Positions 1 through 9,200 of a stretch of DNA of 64,000 nt are shown one piece after another. A program made the translations under genes and the position numbers. Each line of letters begins with the position of its first letter. Within the stretch, counting starts at the first letter, position 1. Source of the DNA: Duganella guangzhouensis (GTDB lineage Bacteria > Pseudomonadota > Gammaproteobacteria > Burkholderiales > Burkholderiaceae_D); the NCBI RefSeq assembly GCF_009674535.1, contig NZ_WKJK01000018.1, forward strand, positions 62,001-126,000, in the 5' to 3' direction. The notes below the pieces were generated by a model. That model saw nothing but the letters and a program-made list of their open reading frames with translations. It had not been told where the DNA came from and searched no databases.

Positions 1-1
1 C

Positions 2-568
2 GTGGGTGCCGACGCCAGTGACGACAGTCAGATCCTGTCCACCGCCGAAACGCTGTACGGCAGCTATAAGCTCAAGCGCGTGTACTACTCGGCCTTTAGT
101 CCGATTCCGCACAGTCCCGGCAGCGTGCCGCTGGCGCCACCGCCTTTGCAGCGCGAGCATCGGCTGTATCAGGCGGATTTTCTGCTGCGTGGCTATGGCT
201 TTCAGGTGAGTGAACTGCTGCCGGCGGATGGTAATCTGGCGCTGGACATCGATCCCAAGCTGGCGTGGGCGCTGGCGCATCGCGAGCATTTTCCGCTCGA
301 CCTGAATCGCGCGGAGCAGCACATGATTGCGCGCGTGCCGGGCATCGGCTTGCGCAATGCGCAGCGGCTGGTGGAGTTGCGGCGCTTGCGGCAGATTCGT
401 TATGCGGACTTGTCGCGGCTGCGCTGCAGTATGAAGAAGGTGGCGCCGTTTGTGGTGACGGCGGATTATTTTCCATCGCGTGACAGCAGTCCGTCCGAAC
501 ACTTGCGGCGCGCGATGGCGGAGGTGCCGCAGCAGATGCCGCTGTGGCCGGAGTTGCAGGCGGCATGA
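2..568 (+). CDS. Putative DNA modification/repair radical SAM protein, C-terminal part
   Basis: This is the 3' part of a gene that runs in from before the window; the reading frame is open to the edge. The visible 188 residues include the segment LKRVYYSAFSPIP, typical of the end of the radical SAM domain in the rSAM family linked to uracil-DNA glycosylases, and a helix-hairpin-helix stretch (VPGIGLRNAQRLVELRRLR, about residues 113-131) expected to bind DNA. The CxxxCxxC iron-sulfur site must lie upstream, outside the window. The stop overlaps the start of the next gene as ATGA, so the two are translationally coupled. In this family the radical SAM protein and the UdgX-type protein are standard neighbours, which supports both calls; the substrate of the radical SAM enzyme is unknown. 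Confidence 0.85.
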   Translation: MGADASDDSQILSTAETLYGSYKLKRVYYSAFSPIPHSPGSVPLAPPPLQREHRLYQADFLLRGYGFQVSELLPADGNLALDIDPKLAWALAHREHFPLDLNRAEQHMIARVPGIGLRNAQRLVELRRLRQIRYADLSRLRCSMKKVAPFVVTADYFPSRDSSPSEHLRRAMAEVPQQMPLWPELQAA

Positions 569-2013
569 GCGAACGGCATGTGGTGCGCTCATTTGAGCAG
601 TGGCGGGCGGCGGCGCGTGCGCTCATCGCGCGCCGGGTGACGCCGGAGTCCGTGGAATGGGCTTCCAGCGAAGACGATGGCGATCTGTTCTCGGCCGTGC
701 TGCCGCCGGTGCCGGCGCCGTCAGGCGCGGGCGAGGCCGTCGTACCGGCGGCGGCGATGCGCATCCCGCGCGAACTGATGGCCATGCTGGCCGGTGCCGC
801 CTGTTACAGCGCTGCCGACCGCTGGGCCTTTCTGTACAAGGTGTTGTGGCGCTGGCAGTTGGGCGAACGCGAGGTGATGTCGGCGGCGGACCCGGACGGC
901 GCGCGGCTGCACGCCATGCTCAAAGCGGTTCGCCGCGAGCAGCATGACATGCATGCCTACGTCCGATTCCGCGAGCGCAAACCGGAAGACGGCGCGCCGC
1001 GCTTCGTGGCCTGGTTCGAGCCGACGCACGACGTGCTGCCGCAAGTCGCGCGCCATTTTGCGGAGCGCATGGGCAAGGCCACCTGGATGATCGCCACCCC
1101 CAACGCCGCCGTGGTGTGGGATGGCGCCCAACTGCACGACGCGCCGCCGCTGATGCGCAGCGCTGCCGACGTGGAGGACAGCGGCGAGGCGCTATGGCTG
1201 ACTTATTACCGCAGCATCTTCAACCCGGCCCGCGTCAACGCGGATCTGCTGCGCAGCCATATCCCGTCGCGCTTCTGGAAAAATCTGCCGGAAGGCGCCA
1301 TCGTGCCGGACATGATCAGCGCCGCCGCCAACGGCGAGCGTCGCACCGGCCAGACCAGCGCTGTCGGCCGCCGCAAGGGTACGATGATTCCGGTCACGGC
1401 GGAACGCGCGCAACCACAGCGCGAGCAGTCGGCCACGCTGGACCAGTGCCGCCGCTGCGACCTGTGGCGCAACGCCACCCAGGCCGTGCCCGGCGTGGGG
1501 CCGAATACGGCGCGCATCATGCTGGTGGGCGAGCAGCCGGGCGATCAGGAAGACCTGCAAGGCTTGCCCTTTGTCGGCCCTGCCGGCGCGGTGCTGGAGC
1601 GCGCGTTGGCCGAGGCGGGCGTCGAGCGCAAGGCGGTCTATCTGACCAACGCCGTCAAGCATTTCAAATGGGAGTTGCGCGGCAAGCGGCGCCTGCACAA
1701 GACGCCGGCGCAAAGCGAAATCGCGGCCTGTCATCTGTGGCTGGAGGAGGAACTGGAGCGGGTCAAGCCGCAAGTGATCGTCGCGCTGGGCAGCACCGCG
1801 CTGAAGTCGGTGCTGAAAAACGGCAGCGCGACCATGAAGGATGTGATGGCGGCGCCGTTCGAGCATGAGGGCCGCTGGGTGGTCACGGTCTACCACCCAT
1901 CCTACGTGCTGCGCGCGCCGGACCAGGAAACGCGCCGGCAGGCCTACGACGTGATCGTCGACGGCCTGCGCCAGGCGCTGAAGCTTACAGCGGCGCCGGC
2001 TCGTTCCGGTTGA
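565..2013 (+). CDS. DUF4130-UdgX fusion: uracil-DNA glycosylase superfamily protein
   Basis: A 482-residue protein with two parts. Residues about 1-265 match the DUF4130 / radical-SAM-linked DNA repair family; residues about 285-475 are a family-4-like uracil-DNA glycosylase of UdgX type. Visible motifs are GEQPGDQED (residues 322-330), FVGPAG, KRRLHKTP with His378, and the HPS motif (444-446). Cys295, Cys298 and Cys389 are likely iron-sulfur ligands. In characterised UdgX the KRRIH loop histidine forms a covalent bond with the abasic site after uracil removal; the loop is present here, so a suicide DNA-binding activity is inferred. ATG at 565 was chosen over GTG at 544 because it gives the ATGA overlap with the radical SAM gene. 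Confidence 0.88.
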   Translation: MSERHVVRSFEQWRAAARALIARRVTPESVEWASSEDDGDLFSAVLPPVPAPSGAGEAVVPAAAMRIPRELMAMLAGAACYSAADRWAFLYKVLWRWQLGEREVMSAADPDGARLHAMLKAVRREQHDMHAYVRFRERKPEDGAPRFVAWFEPTHDVLPQVARHFAERMGKATWMIATPNAAVVWDGAQLHDAPPLMRSAADVEDSGEALWLTYYRSIFNPARVNADLLRSHIPSRFWKNLPEGAIVPDMISAAANGERRTGQTSAVGRRKGTMIPVTAERAQPQREQSATLDQCRRCDLWRNATQAVPGVGPNTARIMLVGEQPGDQEDLQGLPFVGPAGAVLERALAEAGVERKAVYLTNAVKHFKWELRGKRRLHKTPAQSEIAACHLWLEEELERVKPQVIVALGSTALKSVLKNGSATMKDVMAAPFEHEGRWVVTVYHPSYVLRAPDQETRRQAYDVIVDGLRQALKLTAAPARSG

Positions 2014-2347
2014 TGCGGGTAACGCCGACGATCAGCCGGTATGCCTTCCACAGCCAGGCGCAAATCCAGATCAGGATGCCGACCGGCGCGCCGATGAAGG
2101 TGCCGATAAACGCCCAGGCAACCACCACCCAGAAGATATACCACCAGTACGACCGTATCATCCAGCTGTGATGACTGTGCACGAACGTGCCCTCGGTGCC
2201 GGGGCGCTGCATGTAGTTGAGTATCAGCGGGACGATGGAAAACGCGCCGAGCGAAAACACGAAACTGACCGCGTGCACCACGTACAGCCACCACGCGGTG
2301 GTTTTGGCCGATTCCAGGCGGCCGTCCAGTATCAGTTCTTGCGACAT
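1985..2347 (-). CDS. DUF4870-like small transmembrane protein
   Basis: A 120-residue integral membrane protein. A hydrophobic segment around residues 20-45 (WWLYVVHAVSFVFSLGAFSI) is followed by a short polar loop with HSHHSW and a second, longer hydrophobic stretch (about 68-105) that could hold two helices. The layout resembles the DUF4870-type transmembrane proteins common in betaproteobacteria; no function is known. ATG 2347 was preferred over GTG 2353 because AGGAG lies five bases before it. The 3' end overlaps the convergent UdgX gene by 29 bp. Confidence 0.7.
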   Translation of the reverse strand: MSQELILDGRLESAKTTAWWLYVVHAVSFVFSLGAFSIVPLILNYMQRPGTEGTFVHSHHSWMIRSYWWYIFWVVVAWAFIGTFIGAPVGILIWICAWLWKAYRLIVGVTRINRNEPAPL

Positions 2348-2381
2348 GTGCACTCCTTTTATCGATTTGCTACCAGTATAG

Positions 2382-3293
2382 CTAGGCGGCGGGCCGCGTG
2401 GCGCACAGTGTCCGGCGCAGGAAAGCGGTGACGTCGGCGAAGAATTGCGGCTGGATGCTTTCCCGGTCGAAGCCAGCCGGATCTTGCGACGGCTTGAAGT
2501 TCGGCCGCGTCAGCTCTGGCGGGAACTTGCTCATGAAGGCGAAGTGGCCGGCGCCCGGCACGTCCACATGCTCAACCAGTGAAGGATCGCCGACGCCTTC
2601 GATAATCTTGTGCGCGTGTTCGATCGGCGTGATCTCATCCTTTTCGCCGGTGCGCATCAGGATCGGCAGGTGGACCGGCCGCAGCGAGCCGGCGATGAAC
2701 CAGAAGGTGGCGGGATTCAGCAGCACCAGCGCGCGGATGCGCGGGTCGGGCGTGACCGTCACCGGTTCCGGCGGCGCGTTCGAGTCCTTGCGTTCGTACG
2801 GTCCGCTCCACGCCAGCCCGCCGGCCGCCGCCAGCGCGGTATAGCCGCCAATGGAATGGCCGATCACGGCCACGTTGGCGTCGGAGCCGATGCGGGCGAC
2901 GTGCGCGCCCAGCGCCGCGTCATTGAGCGCGGCGTCGATCGCCAGCGTGATATGGCGCGGCCGGTTGGCCAGGTTGGCGGCGGTGCCGGCCAGCGTGTTG
3001 TCGGTGCGGGTGTTGCCGGTGTGGGCGGGCAGGGCGACCATGAAGCCCGCCAGCGCCAGGTGTTTGGCCAGTTCGCGATAGGCCCACGGCGTGCCGGAAT
3101 GGCCATGCGAGATCACCACCAGCGGCCAGGCGCCATCGGCCGGCGGCGCGTCCAGCGCCACCTCCAGCGCGTAGGGGCCGAAGTGTTCGTTCTGTTCCGC
3201 GCCGCTGGCGGGATAGAGGAAAGCGGTGGGCACCACCGCGCCCTGTACGGCATCATGAATATTCAGCAGACGGCAGCCGCAGCTCAGTGTCAT
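2382..3293 (-). CDS. Alpha/beta hydrolase, dienelactone hydrolase-like
   Basis: A 303-residue alpha/beta hydrolase without a clear signal peptide. The nucleophile elbow is GHSIGG, the oxyanion strand is VVISHGHSGTPW, and a probable catalytic histidine is in GAGHFAFM near the C-terminus; a candidate acid is the Asp in RTGEKDEITP. The fold resembles PAF-acetylhydrolase/dienelactone hydrolase-like enzymes; the substrate cannot be told. ATG 3293 was chosen over an upstream TTG at 3320 because AAGGAGAAGGA sits just before it. It diverges from the tyrosine phosphatase gene at 3348, with a short shared intergenic region. Confidence 0.8.
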   Translation of the reverse strand: MTLSCGCRLLNIHDAVQGAVVPTAFLYPASGAEQNEHFGPYALEVALDAPPADGAWPLVVISHGHSGTPWAYRELAKHLALAGFMVALPAHTGNTRTDNTLAGTAANLANRPRHITLAIDAALNDAALGAHVARIGSDANVAVIGHSIGGYTALAAAGGLAWSGPYERKDSNAPPEPVTVTPDPRIRALVLLNPATFWFIAGSLRPVHLPILMRTGEKDEITPIEHAHKIIEGVGDPSLVEHVDVPGAGHFAFMSKFPPELTRPNFKPSQDPAGFDRESIQPQFFADVTAFLRRTLCATRPAA

Positions 3294-3347
3294 TCCTTCT
3301 CCTTGGACGATAAAATGCAAGCATGTTGATTATATAAGGAGTGGCGC

Positions 3348-3821
3348 GTGTCCAAACCGATATCGGTGCTGTTTGTCTGCATGGGGAATATCTGCCGCTC
3401 ACCGACGGCGGAGGGCGTGTTTCGTCATCGCGTCGAGGCGGCCGGGCTGGCCGAGCGTTTTCACATCGACTCGGCCGGCACGCATGGCTACCACGTCGGC
3501 GAGCCGCCCGATGCGCGTTCGATGGAATACGCCGCCAAACGCGGCTACGACCTGTCGGCCCAGCGTTCGCGCAAGGTGCGTGCTGAAGACTTCGCCCAGT
3601 TCGACCATCTGCTGGCCATGGACCACGACAACCTCAAGCTGCTGCGGGCCGCCTGTCCGCCCGAACACCGGCACAAGCTGGGCCTGATGATGGCCCACGC
3701 CAGCCACAGCGGCTCGGCAGTGGTGCCCGATCCCTACTATGGCGGCGCCAAGGGCTTCGACCTGGTGCTCGACTATCTGGAAGACGCCGCTGAAGGCCTA
3801 CTGTCCAGCCTGCGCAAGTAG
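3348..3821 (+). CDS. Low molecular weight protein-tyrosine phosphatase
   Basis: A 157-residue cytosolic phosphatase. The signature P-loop VCMGNICRSPTAEG has Cys11 as nucleophile and Arg17, giving the CX5R motif, and DPYYGG (about residues 127-132) holds the general-acid aspartate. Length is normal for the family. The start is GTG 3348, with AAGGAG six bases upstream. It is not next to exopolysaccharide genes here, so a Wzb-like role is not supported by context; it could act on protein phosphotyrosine in general. Confidence 0.9.
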   Translation: MSKPISVLFVCMGNICRSPTAEGVFRHRVEAAGLAERFHIDSAGTHGYHVGEPPDARSMEYAAKRGYDLSAQRSRKVRAEDFAQFDHLLAMDHDNLKLLRAACPPEHRHKLGLMMAHASHSGSAVVPDPYYGGAKGFDLVLDYLEDAAEGLLSSLRK

Positions 3822-3971
3822 GTGCGCAGTTCATCCCCGTTCAAACGCGGTTCATCCATCGCCAGCCGCCATTGGTCGGATAGCGCGGGCAAAGTGTGAT
3901 CTTTTTGCCTACCGTGGAAGGATTACCATCCATTGTGAGCGATGGTGATACTTACCTGAACGGGAGCTATC

Positions 3972-4292
3972 ATGCGTACTTTCATCCTGGCCTTGATGCT
4001 GGCCTGCGGCATCGCCAACGCCGCCGACACGGCGGTTGACTTGCAAGCACTGAAGGGCAGTTACACGCTGGAAGACGGCCGCGTGTTGCACGTCACTGAG
4101 CGTCGGCACAAGCTGTATGTGCAAATCGGCGACGAGGCGCCGGTCGAATTGAAAGCCGCCGGCGGCACCGTCTGGCGCACCGAGTCGGGCGCGCTGCGGG
4201 TCGCTTTCACGCAGGCCGACAACGGCAGCGTCAGCGCGGTGCAAGTGGAGCGCACCGCACCGGCCAGCCAACTGGCGTCGCGTACACGCTAA
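3972..4292 (+). CDS. Small secreted hypothetical protein
   Basis: A 106-residue protein beginning with a Sec signal peptide (MRTFILALMLACGIANA, cleavage likely before ADTAVD). The mature part of about 88 residues is rich in beta-strand-forming residues (GSYTLEDGRVLHVTERRHK) and has no cysteines or known motif. GGGAG lies about six bases before the ATG. It stands alone between two same-strand genes; no function can be assigned. Confidence 0.65.
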   Translation: MRTFILALMLACGIANAADTAVDLQALKGSYTLEDGRVLHVTERRHKLYVQIGDEAPVELKAAGGTVWRTESGALRVAFTQADNGSVSAVQVERTAPASQLASRTR

Positions 4293-4372
4293 TCCGCAAC
4301 ACTGTTCTTTTTGCCAATGCCGGGCAGCGGTAGTATGATGGGGACGACTATGCGGACAACCAAGGAGATCCT

Positions 4373-5338
4373 TTGGAACAGCCCGGTATTCCCCACAATG
4401 AAGGTGTGCGGCTTGCAACACTCAAGTCGCTGGATGTTCTGGATACACCGCCAGAAGAGCGTTTTGACCGTGTGACGCGGATGGCGCGGCGCATGTTCCG
4501 GGTGCAGACGGCGCTGGTCAGCCTGGTTGACGAGAACCGTCAATGGTTCAAATCGCGCGCCGGGCTGGATGCCTGCGAAACGCCGCGCAATATCTCGTTC
4601 TGCGGCCACGCCATTCTCGGCGACGATGTTTTCCTGATCCGCAACGCGCTGGCGGACCAGCGCTTTGCCGACAATCCGCTGGTGACCGGGCCACCGAATA
4701 TCCGCTTTTACGCCGGCGCGCCGCTACGCGCGGCCAATGGCGCCAAGCTGGGCACACTGTGCCTGCTGGACAGCGAGCCGCGCGAGTTCGACCGCGAGGA
4801 CGAGGTTGCGCTGCGCGATCTGGCTTCCATGGTGGAGGATGAATTGAGCGCGGTGCAGACCGCCACCACCGATGAGTTGACGCGCATCTCGAATCGCCGC
4901 GGTTTCCTGCAACTGGCCGACTATGGTTTGAATTTCTGCATGCGCCACCATCAGCCGGCGACGCTGGCTTTCATCGATCTGGATCGCTTCAAGCCGATCA
5001 ACGACACCTACGGCCACGCCGAAGGCGATATCGCGCTGGCGGCGTTTGCGGAAGTGATGTGCTCCAGCTTCCGCAGCACCGACCTGTGCGCACGCCTGGG
5101 AGGTGATGAATTCGTGGTGCTGCTGACCGGCGCCAACAGGCACGAAGCGGAAGTGGTGATCCACAAGTTCCGCGATCTGCTACACGACTACAACGCCCGC
5201 GCCAATCGCGGCTACGCGCTGGAATTTTCCTACGGGCTGGAAGAGTTCCAGCCCACGGCGCCGTTATCGCTGGAAGCGCTGCTGGTCGCGGGGGATACGC
5301 AGATGTACGCGGCCAAGCAAGCCAAACGCCGGCACTGA
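4373..5338 (+). CDS. GAF-GGDEF diguanylate cyclase
   Basis: A 321-residue soluble protein. Residues about 20-155 form a GAF domain of the family that carries VSLVDENRQWFKSRAGL and ISFCGHAIL; residues about 160-320 form a GGDEF domain with an intact RLGGDEF active site and an RSTD motif five residues before it, matching the inhibitory I-site. It should make cyclic di-GMP, controlled by an unknown ligand of the GAF domain. The start is TTG 4373 with AAGGAG eight bases upstream; no better start exists. It is convergent with serB. Confidence 0.88.
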   Translation: MEQPGIPHNEGVRLATLKSLDVLDTPPEERFDRVTRMARRMFRVQTALVSLVDENRQWFKSRAGLDACETPRNISFCGHAILGDDVFLIRNALADQRFADNPLVTGPPNIRFYAGAPLRAANGAKLGTLCLLDSEPREFDREDEVALRDLASMVEDELSAVQTATTDELTRISNRRGFLQLADYGLNFCMRHHQPATLAFIDLDRFKPINDTYGHAEGDIALAAFAEVMCSSFRSTDLCARLGGDEFVVLLTGANRHEAEVVIHKFRDLLHDYNARANRGYALEFSYGLEEFQPTAPLSLEALLVAGDTQMYAAKQAKRRH

Positions 5339-5354
5339 GGCCGGCCAGGATCGA

Positions 5355-6221
5355 TCAGGTCAGCAGCGGCAGGATGCCATCCAGACCGACGTGGTTGAGC
5401 GCCACGTTGGCTTGTTCGCGCACCACCGGTTTGGCGCGGAACGCGACCGACATGCCGGAAATGCTCATCATTTTCAGATCGTTGGCGCCGTCGCCCATGA
5501 CAATCGCTTGCGATGGCGAGATGCCCAGCTCCGCGCACACGCGTTCCACGGTGCGCTTCTTCTCTTCGGCGTCGACGATGTCGCCCAGGACTTTGCCGGT
5601 CAGCTTGCCGTCAACAATTTCCAGCTGGTTGGCGTGGGTGTAGTCCAGGCCCAGACGTTTTTTCAAGCGTTCGGTGAAATAGGTGAAGCCGCCCGATACC
5701 AGCAGGGTTTTCAGGCCGGCCGCCTGCACCGCTTTCAACATGGTCTCGGCACCCGGCGACAGCTGCAGGCGTTCTTCGTACACGCGCTCCAGCGCGGACG
5801 CGTCCAGACCTTCCAGCAGCGCCACGCGGCGTTTCAGGCTTTCGGAGAAATCCAGCTCGCCGCGCATCGCCGCTTCGGTGATCTCGGAGACTTGCGGCTT
5901 GAGACCCTGCATGTCGGCGATTTCATCGATGCACTCGATGGTGATCAGGGTCGAGTCCATGTCCATGGCGATCAGTTTGAACTCGCTCATTTTATGGAAG
6001 CCGATCGAGTAGGTGGCGTCCAGTTGCGCCGCCTGCGTCGCGACTTCAATCGTCCGGTGCAGCGCTGGCGAGTAGGTGATGCCTTCGCAGCGCAGCGCGC
6101 GCTCGCCGACCCAGGTGGTGTTGGCCGGGGCGGTGAGCGCGGCGATGCGTTCAAGGCGTGCCTGGCACTCGTCGTCCGCGCCTTGCAGGACGAGATTCAT
6201 GGCGGTGTTAGCGTTTGTCAT
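5355..6221 (-). CDS. serB: Phosphoserine phosphatase
   Basis: A 288-residue HAD-superfamily enzyme for the last step of serine synthesis (phosphoserine to serine). The catalytic motif AMDMDSTLI (motif I), LLVSGGFTYF (motif II, Ser) and GDGANDLKMM (motif IV) are all present. The N-terminal ~80 residues form the extra domain seen in longer proteobacterial SerB proteins. It lies 25 bp downstream of mfd on the same strand and may be co-transcribed with it. Confidence 0.93.
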   Translation of the reverse strand: MTNANTAMNLVLQGADDECQARLERIAALTAPANTTWVGERALRCEGITYSPALHRTIEVATQAAQLDATYSIGFHKMSEFKLIAMDMDSTLITIECIDEIADMQGLKPQVSEITEAAMRGELDFSESLKRRVALLEGLDASALERVYEERLQLSPGAETMLKAVQAAGLKTLLVSGGFTYFTERLKKRLGLDYTHANQLEIVDGKLTGKVLGDIVDAEEKKRTVERVCAELGISPSQAIVMGDGANDLKMMSISGMSVAFRAKPVVREQANVALNHVGLDGILPLLT

Positions 6222-6246
6222 GTTTCGTATGGTAGTGAGGATTCGA

Positions 6247-9200
6247 TCAGCCGGTCAACTGCTTGATGGCGGCCTTGATCTGTGTCACCCGCGCGGACAG
6301 GTCCGGCATGGCGGCGGTGATCTTCAGCTTGTCCTGGCCATTCAGCTTGATCTGGCGGTTTTTCTGTATCAGTTCGATGATGCGCATCGGGTCGATCGGC
6401 GGCTTGGCCATGAACTGCAGGTTGGCCGCTTCGGTGTGGGCGTCGATCTTGATGATGCCCACCGTTTTGGCGGCGATGCGCAGGCGGTGCGTTTCGATCA
6501 GCGCCTTCACCGGGTCCGGCAGCTTGCCGAAGCGGTCGATCAGCTCTTCCTGCATGTCGTCGATCTTGCCTTGCGACGCGCAGTTGGCCATGCGCTTGTA
6601 GATCGACAGCCGCTCGTGCACATCGCCGCAGAAATCGGCCGGCAGCAGCGCCGGCACGTGCAGATTGATTTCGGTGGTGGTGGCCAGCGGCGCCGCCAGA
6701 TCCGGCTCCTTGCCGGCCTTGAGCGAGCGTACCGCTTCGTTCAGCATGTCGGAATACAGCTGGAAGCCGATCTCGGTCATCTCGCCGGACTGGCTGTCGC
6801 CCAGCACCTCGCCGGCGCCGCGAATTTCCAGATCGTGCATCGCCAGATAGAAGCCGGAACCCAGTTCTTCCATCTGCTGGATCGCGTCCAGCCGGCGCTG
6901 CGCCTGTTTGGTCAGCGACTGCACATCGTGCACCAGCAGATAGGCGTAAGCCTGGTGGTGCGAACGGCCGACCCGGCCGCGCAGCTGGTGCAGCTGCGCC
7001 AGGCCGAACTTGTCGGCGCGGTGCATGATGATGGTGTTCGCGGTTGGCACGTCGATGCCGGTTTCGATAATCGTGGTGCACAGCAGGATGTTGAAGCGCT
7101 GGGCGACGAAATCGCGCATCACTTTTTCCAGATCGCGCTCGTGCATCTGGCCGTGGGCCACGCCAATGCGCGCTTCCGGCAGCAGCTCGGTCAGCATCGC
7201 CAGCCGGTTCTGAATGGTCTCCACCTCGTTGTGCAGGAAGTAGACCTGGCCGCCGCGCTTCAGCTCACGCAGGCAGGCTTCGCGGATGATGGATTCGCCC
7301 TCGCTGCGCACAAAGGTCTTGATCGCCAGCCGTTTCTGCGGCGCGGTGGCGATCACCGAGAAGTCGCGCAGACCTTCCAGCGCCATGCCCAGCGTGCGCG
7401 GGATCGGGGTCGCGGTCAGCGTCAGCACGTCGACTTCGGCGCGCAGCGATTTCAGCGCCTCCTTCTGGCGCACGCCGAAGCGGTGTTCCTCGTCGATGAT
7501 GACCAGGCCCAGTCGCGTGAACTTGACGTCGTCCGACAGCAGCTTGTGGGTGCCGATGATGATGTCCAGCGTGCCGTCGGCCATGCCCTTGATCGCTTGC
7601 GCGATCTCTTTACCGGTGCGGAAGCGCGACATTTCGGCGATGCGTACCGGCCATTCGGCAAAGCGGTCGGCGAAGGTTTGCGCGTGCTGTTCGGCCAGCA
7701 GCGTGGTCGGCGCCAGAATCGCCACCTGCTTGCCGCCCATGACGGCGATGAAGGCGGCGCGCAGCGCCACTTCGGTCTTGCCGAAGCCGACGTCGCCGCA
7801 CACCAGACGGTCCATCGGCTTACCCGAGGTCATGTCGCGGATCACGTTGTTGATGGCTTCCTGCTGGTCCGGCGTTTCGTCGAAGCCGAAGCTGTCGGCA
7901 AAACGCTCGTAATCGTGCGCCGAGTATTCGAAGGCGTGGCCCTGGCGCAGCGCGCGGCGGGCGTAGAGATTCAGCAGTTCGGCGGCGGTGTCGCGCACCT
8001 GTTCAGCGGCCTTGCGCTTGGCCTTTTCCCACTGGCCGGAGCCCAGCGTGTGCAGCGGCGCGTCTTCCGGCGAGGCGCCGGAGTAACGCGAAATCACGTG
8101 CAGCTGCGACACCGGCACATACAGCTTGGTCTCTTTGGCGTATTCCAGATGCAGGAACTCGGCATCGCCTTCGCCCAGGTCCATGCTGGTCAGGCCCATG
8201 TAGCGGCCGATGCCGTGGTTGACGTGTACCACCGGATCGCCGATCTTCAGCTCCGACAGATCGCGCACCATCGATTCGACCTGGGTGACGGCTTCCTGTT
8301 TCTTCTTGCCGACGCGGCGGCCGGAGCCTGCATACAGCTCGGTCTCGGTGATGAAAATGAGCCGCGCGCCATCGGCGGACAATTCAAAGCCGGCGTGCAG
8401 CGGCGCCACGCCCAGCGCCAGTTTGGCATCGGAGGCGACGAAACCGTCGAAGCCCTCGACCGGCGCCAACGCCAGATCGTATTCGTTGAAGTACTGCTGC
8501 AGCGTCTCGCGGCGGCCGTTGGATTCGGCGCAGATCATGACCCGGCTGCCGGCTTGCAGCAGATAGCTGCGCAGATTGGTCAGCGGGTCGTCCAGATGGC
8601 GGTTGACGGCGATGTCGGGCACCGGCGCCGACAGCTCGGAGGCGCCGGCATCGGCACTGTTGCGGATCGCCACCTGCGGATACGGCTTGGCCAGCACGAA
8701 GAACTGTTCGTCGGACAGGAACAGCTGTTCCGGCGCCATGATGGGGCGCTCGCGGTCGGCCTTGATGAAGCGGTAGCGCGACGCGGTATCGGTCCAGAAG
8801 CGCTTGATGGCGGCTTCGATATCGCCGACAGTGGCCACCACCGCGCCTTGCGGCAGGTAGTCGAACAGGGTCGCGGTCTGGTCGAAGAACAGCGGCAGAT
8901 AGTATTCGATACCGGCCGAGGCGATGCCGGCGCCGATGTCCTTGTAGATCACGGCGCGCGACGGATCGCCTTCGAAATGCTCGCGCCAACGGCTGCGGAA
9001 GGCGGTGCGCGCCGCCTCGTCCATCGGGAACTCGCGGCCCGGCAGCAAGCGTACCTGCTTGACCGGATACAGCGAACGCTGGGTGTCGGCGTCGAAGGTG
9101 CGGATGGTTTCGATGGTGTCGCCAAACAGATCGAGGCGGTAGGGCAGCGCGGAACCCATCGGGAACAGGTCGATCAGGCCACCGCGCACCGAGTACTCGC

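Noticed and set aside
544..564. GTG 544 as the start of the UdgX fusion gene
   Set aside because: ATG 565 gives the ATGA overlap with the radical SAM gene and the usual N-terminus.
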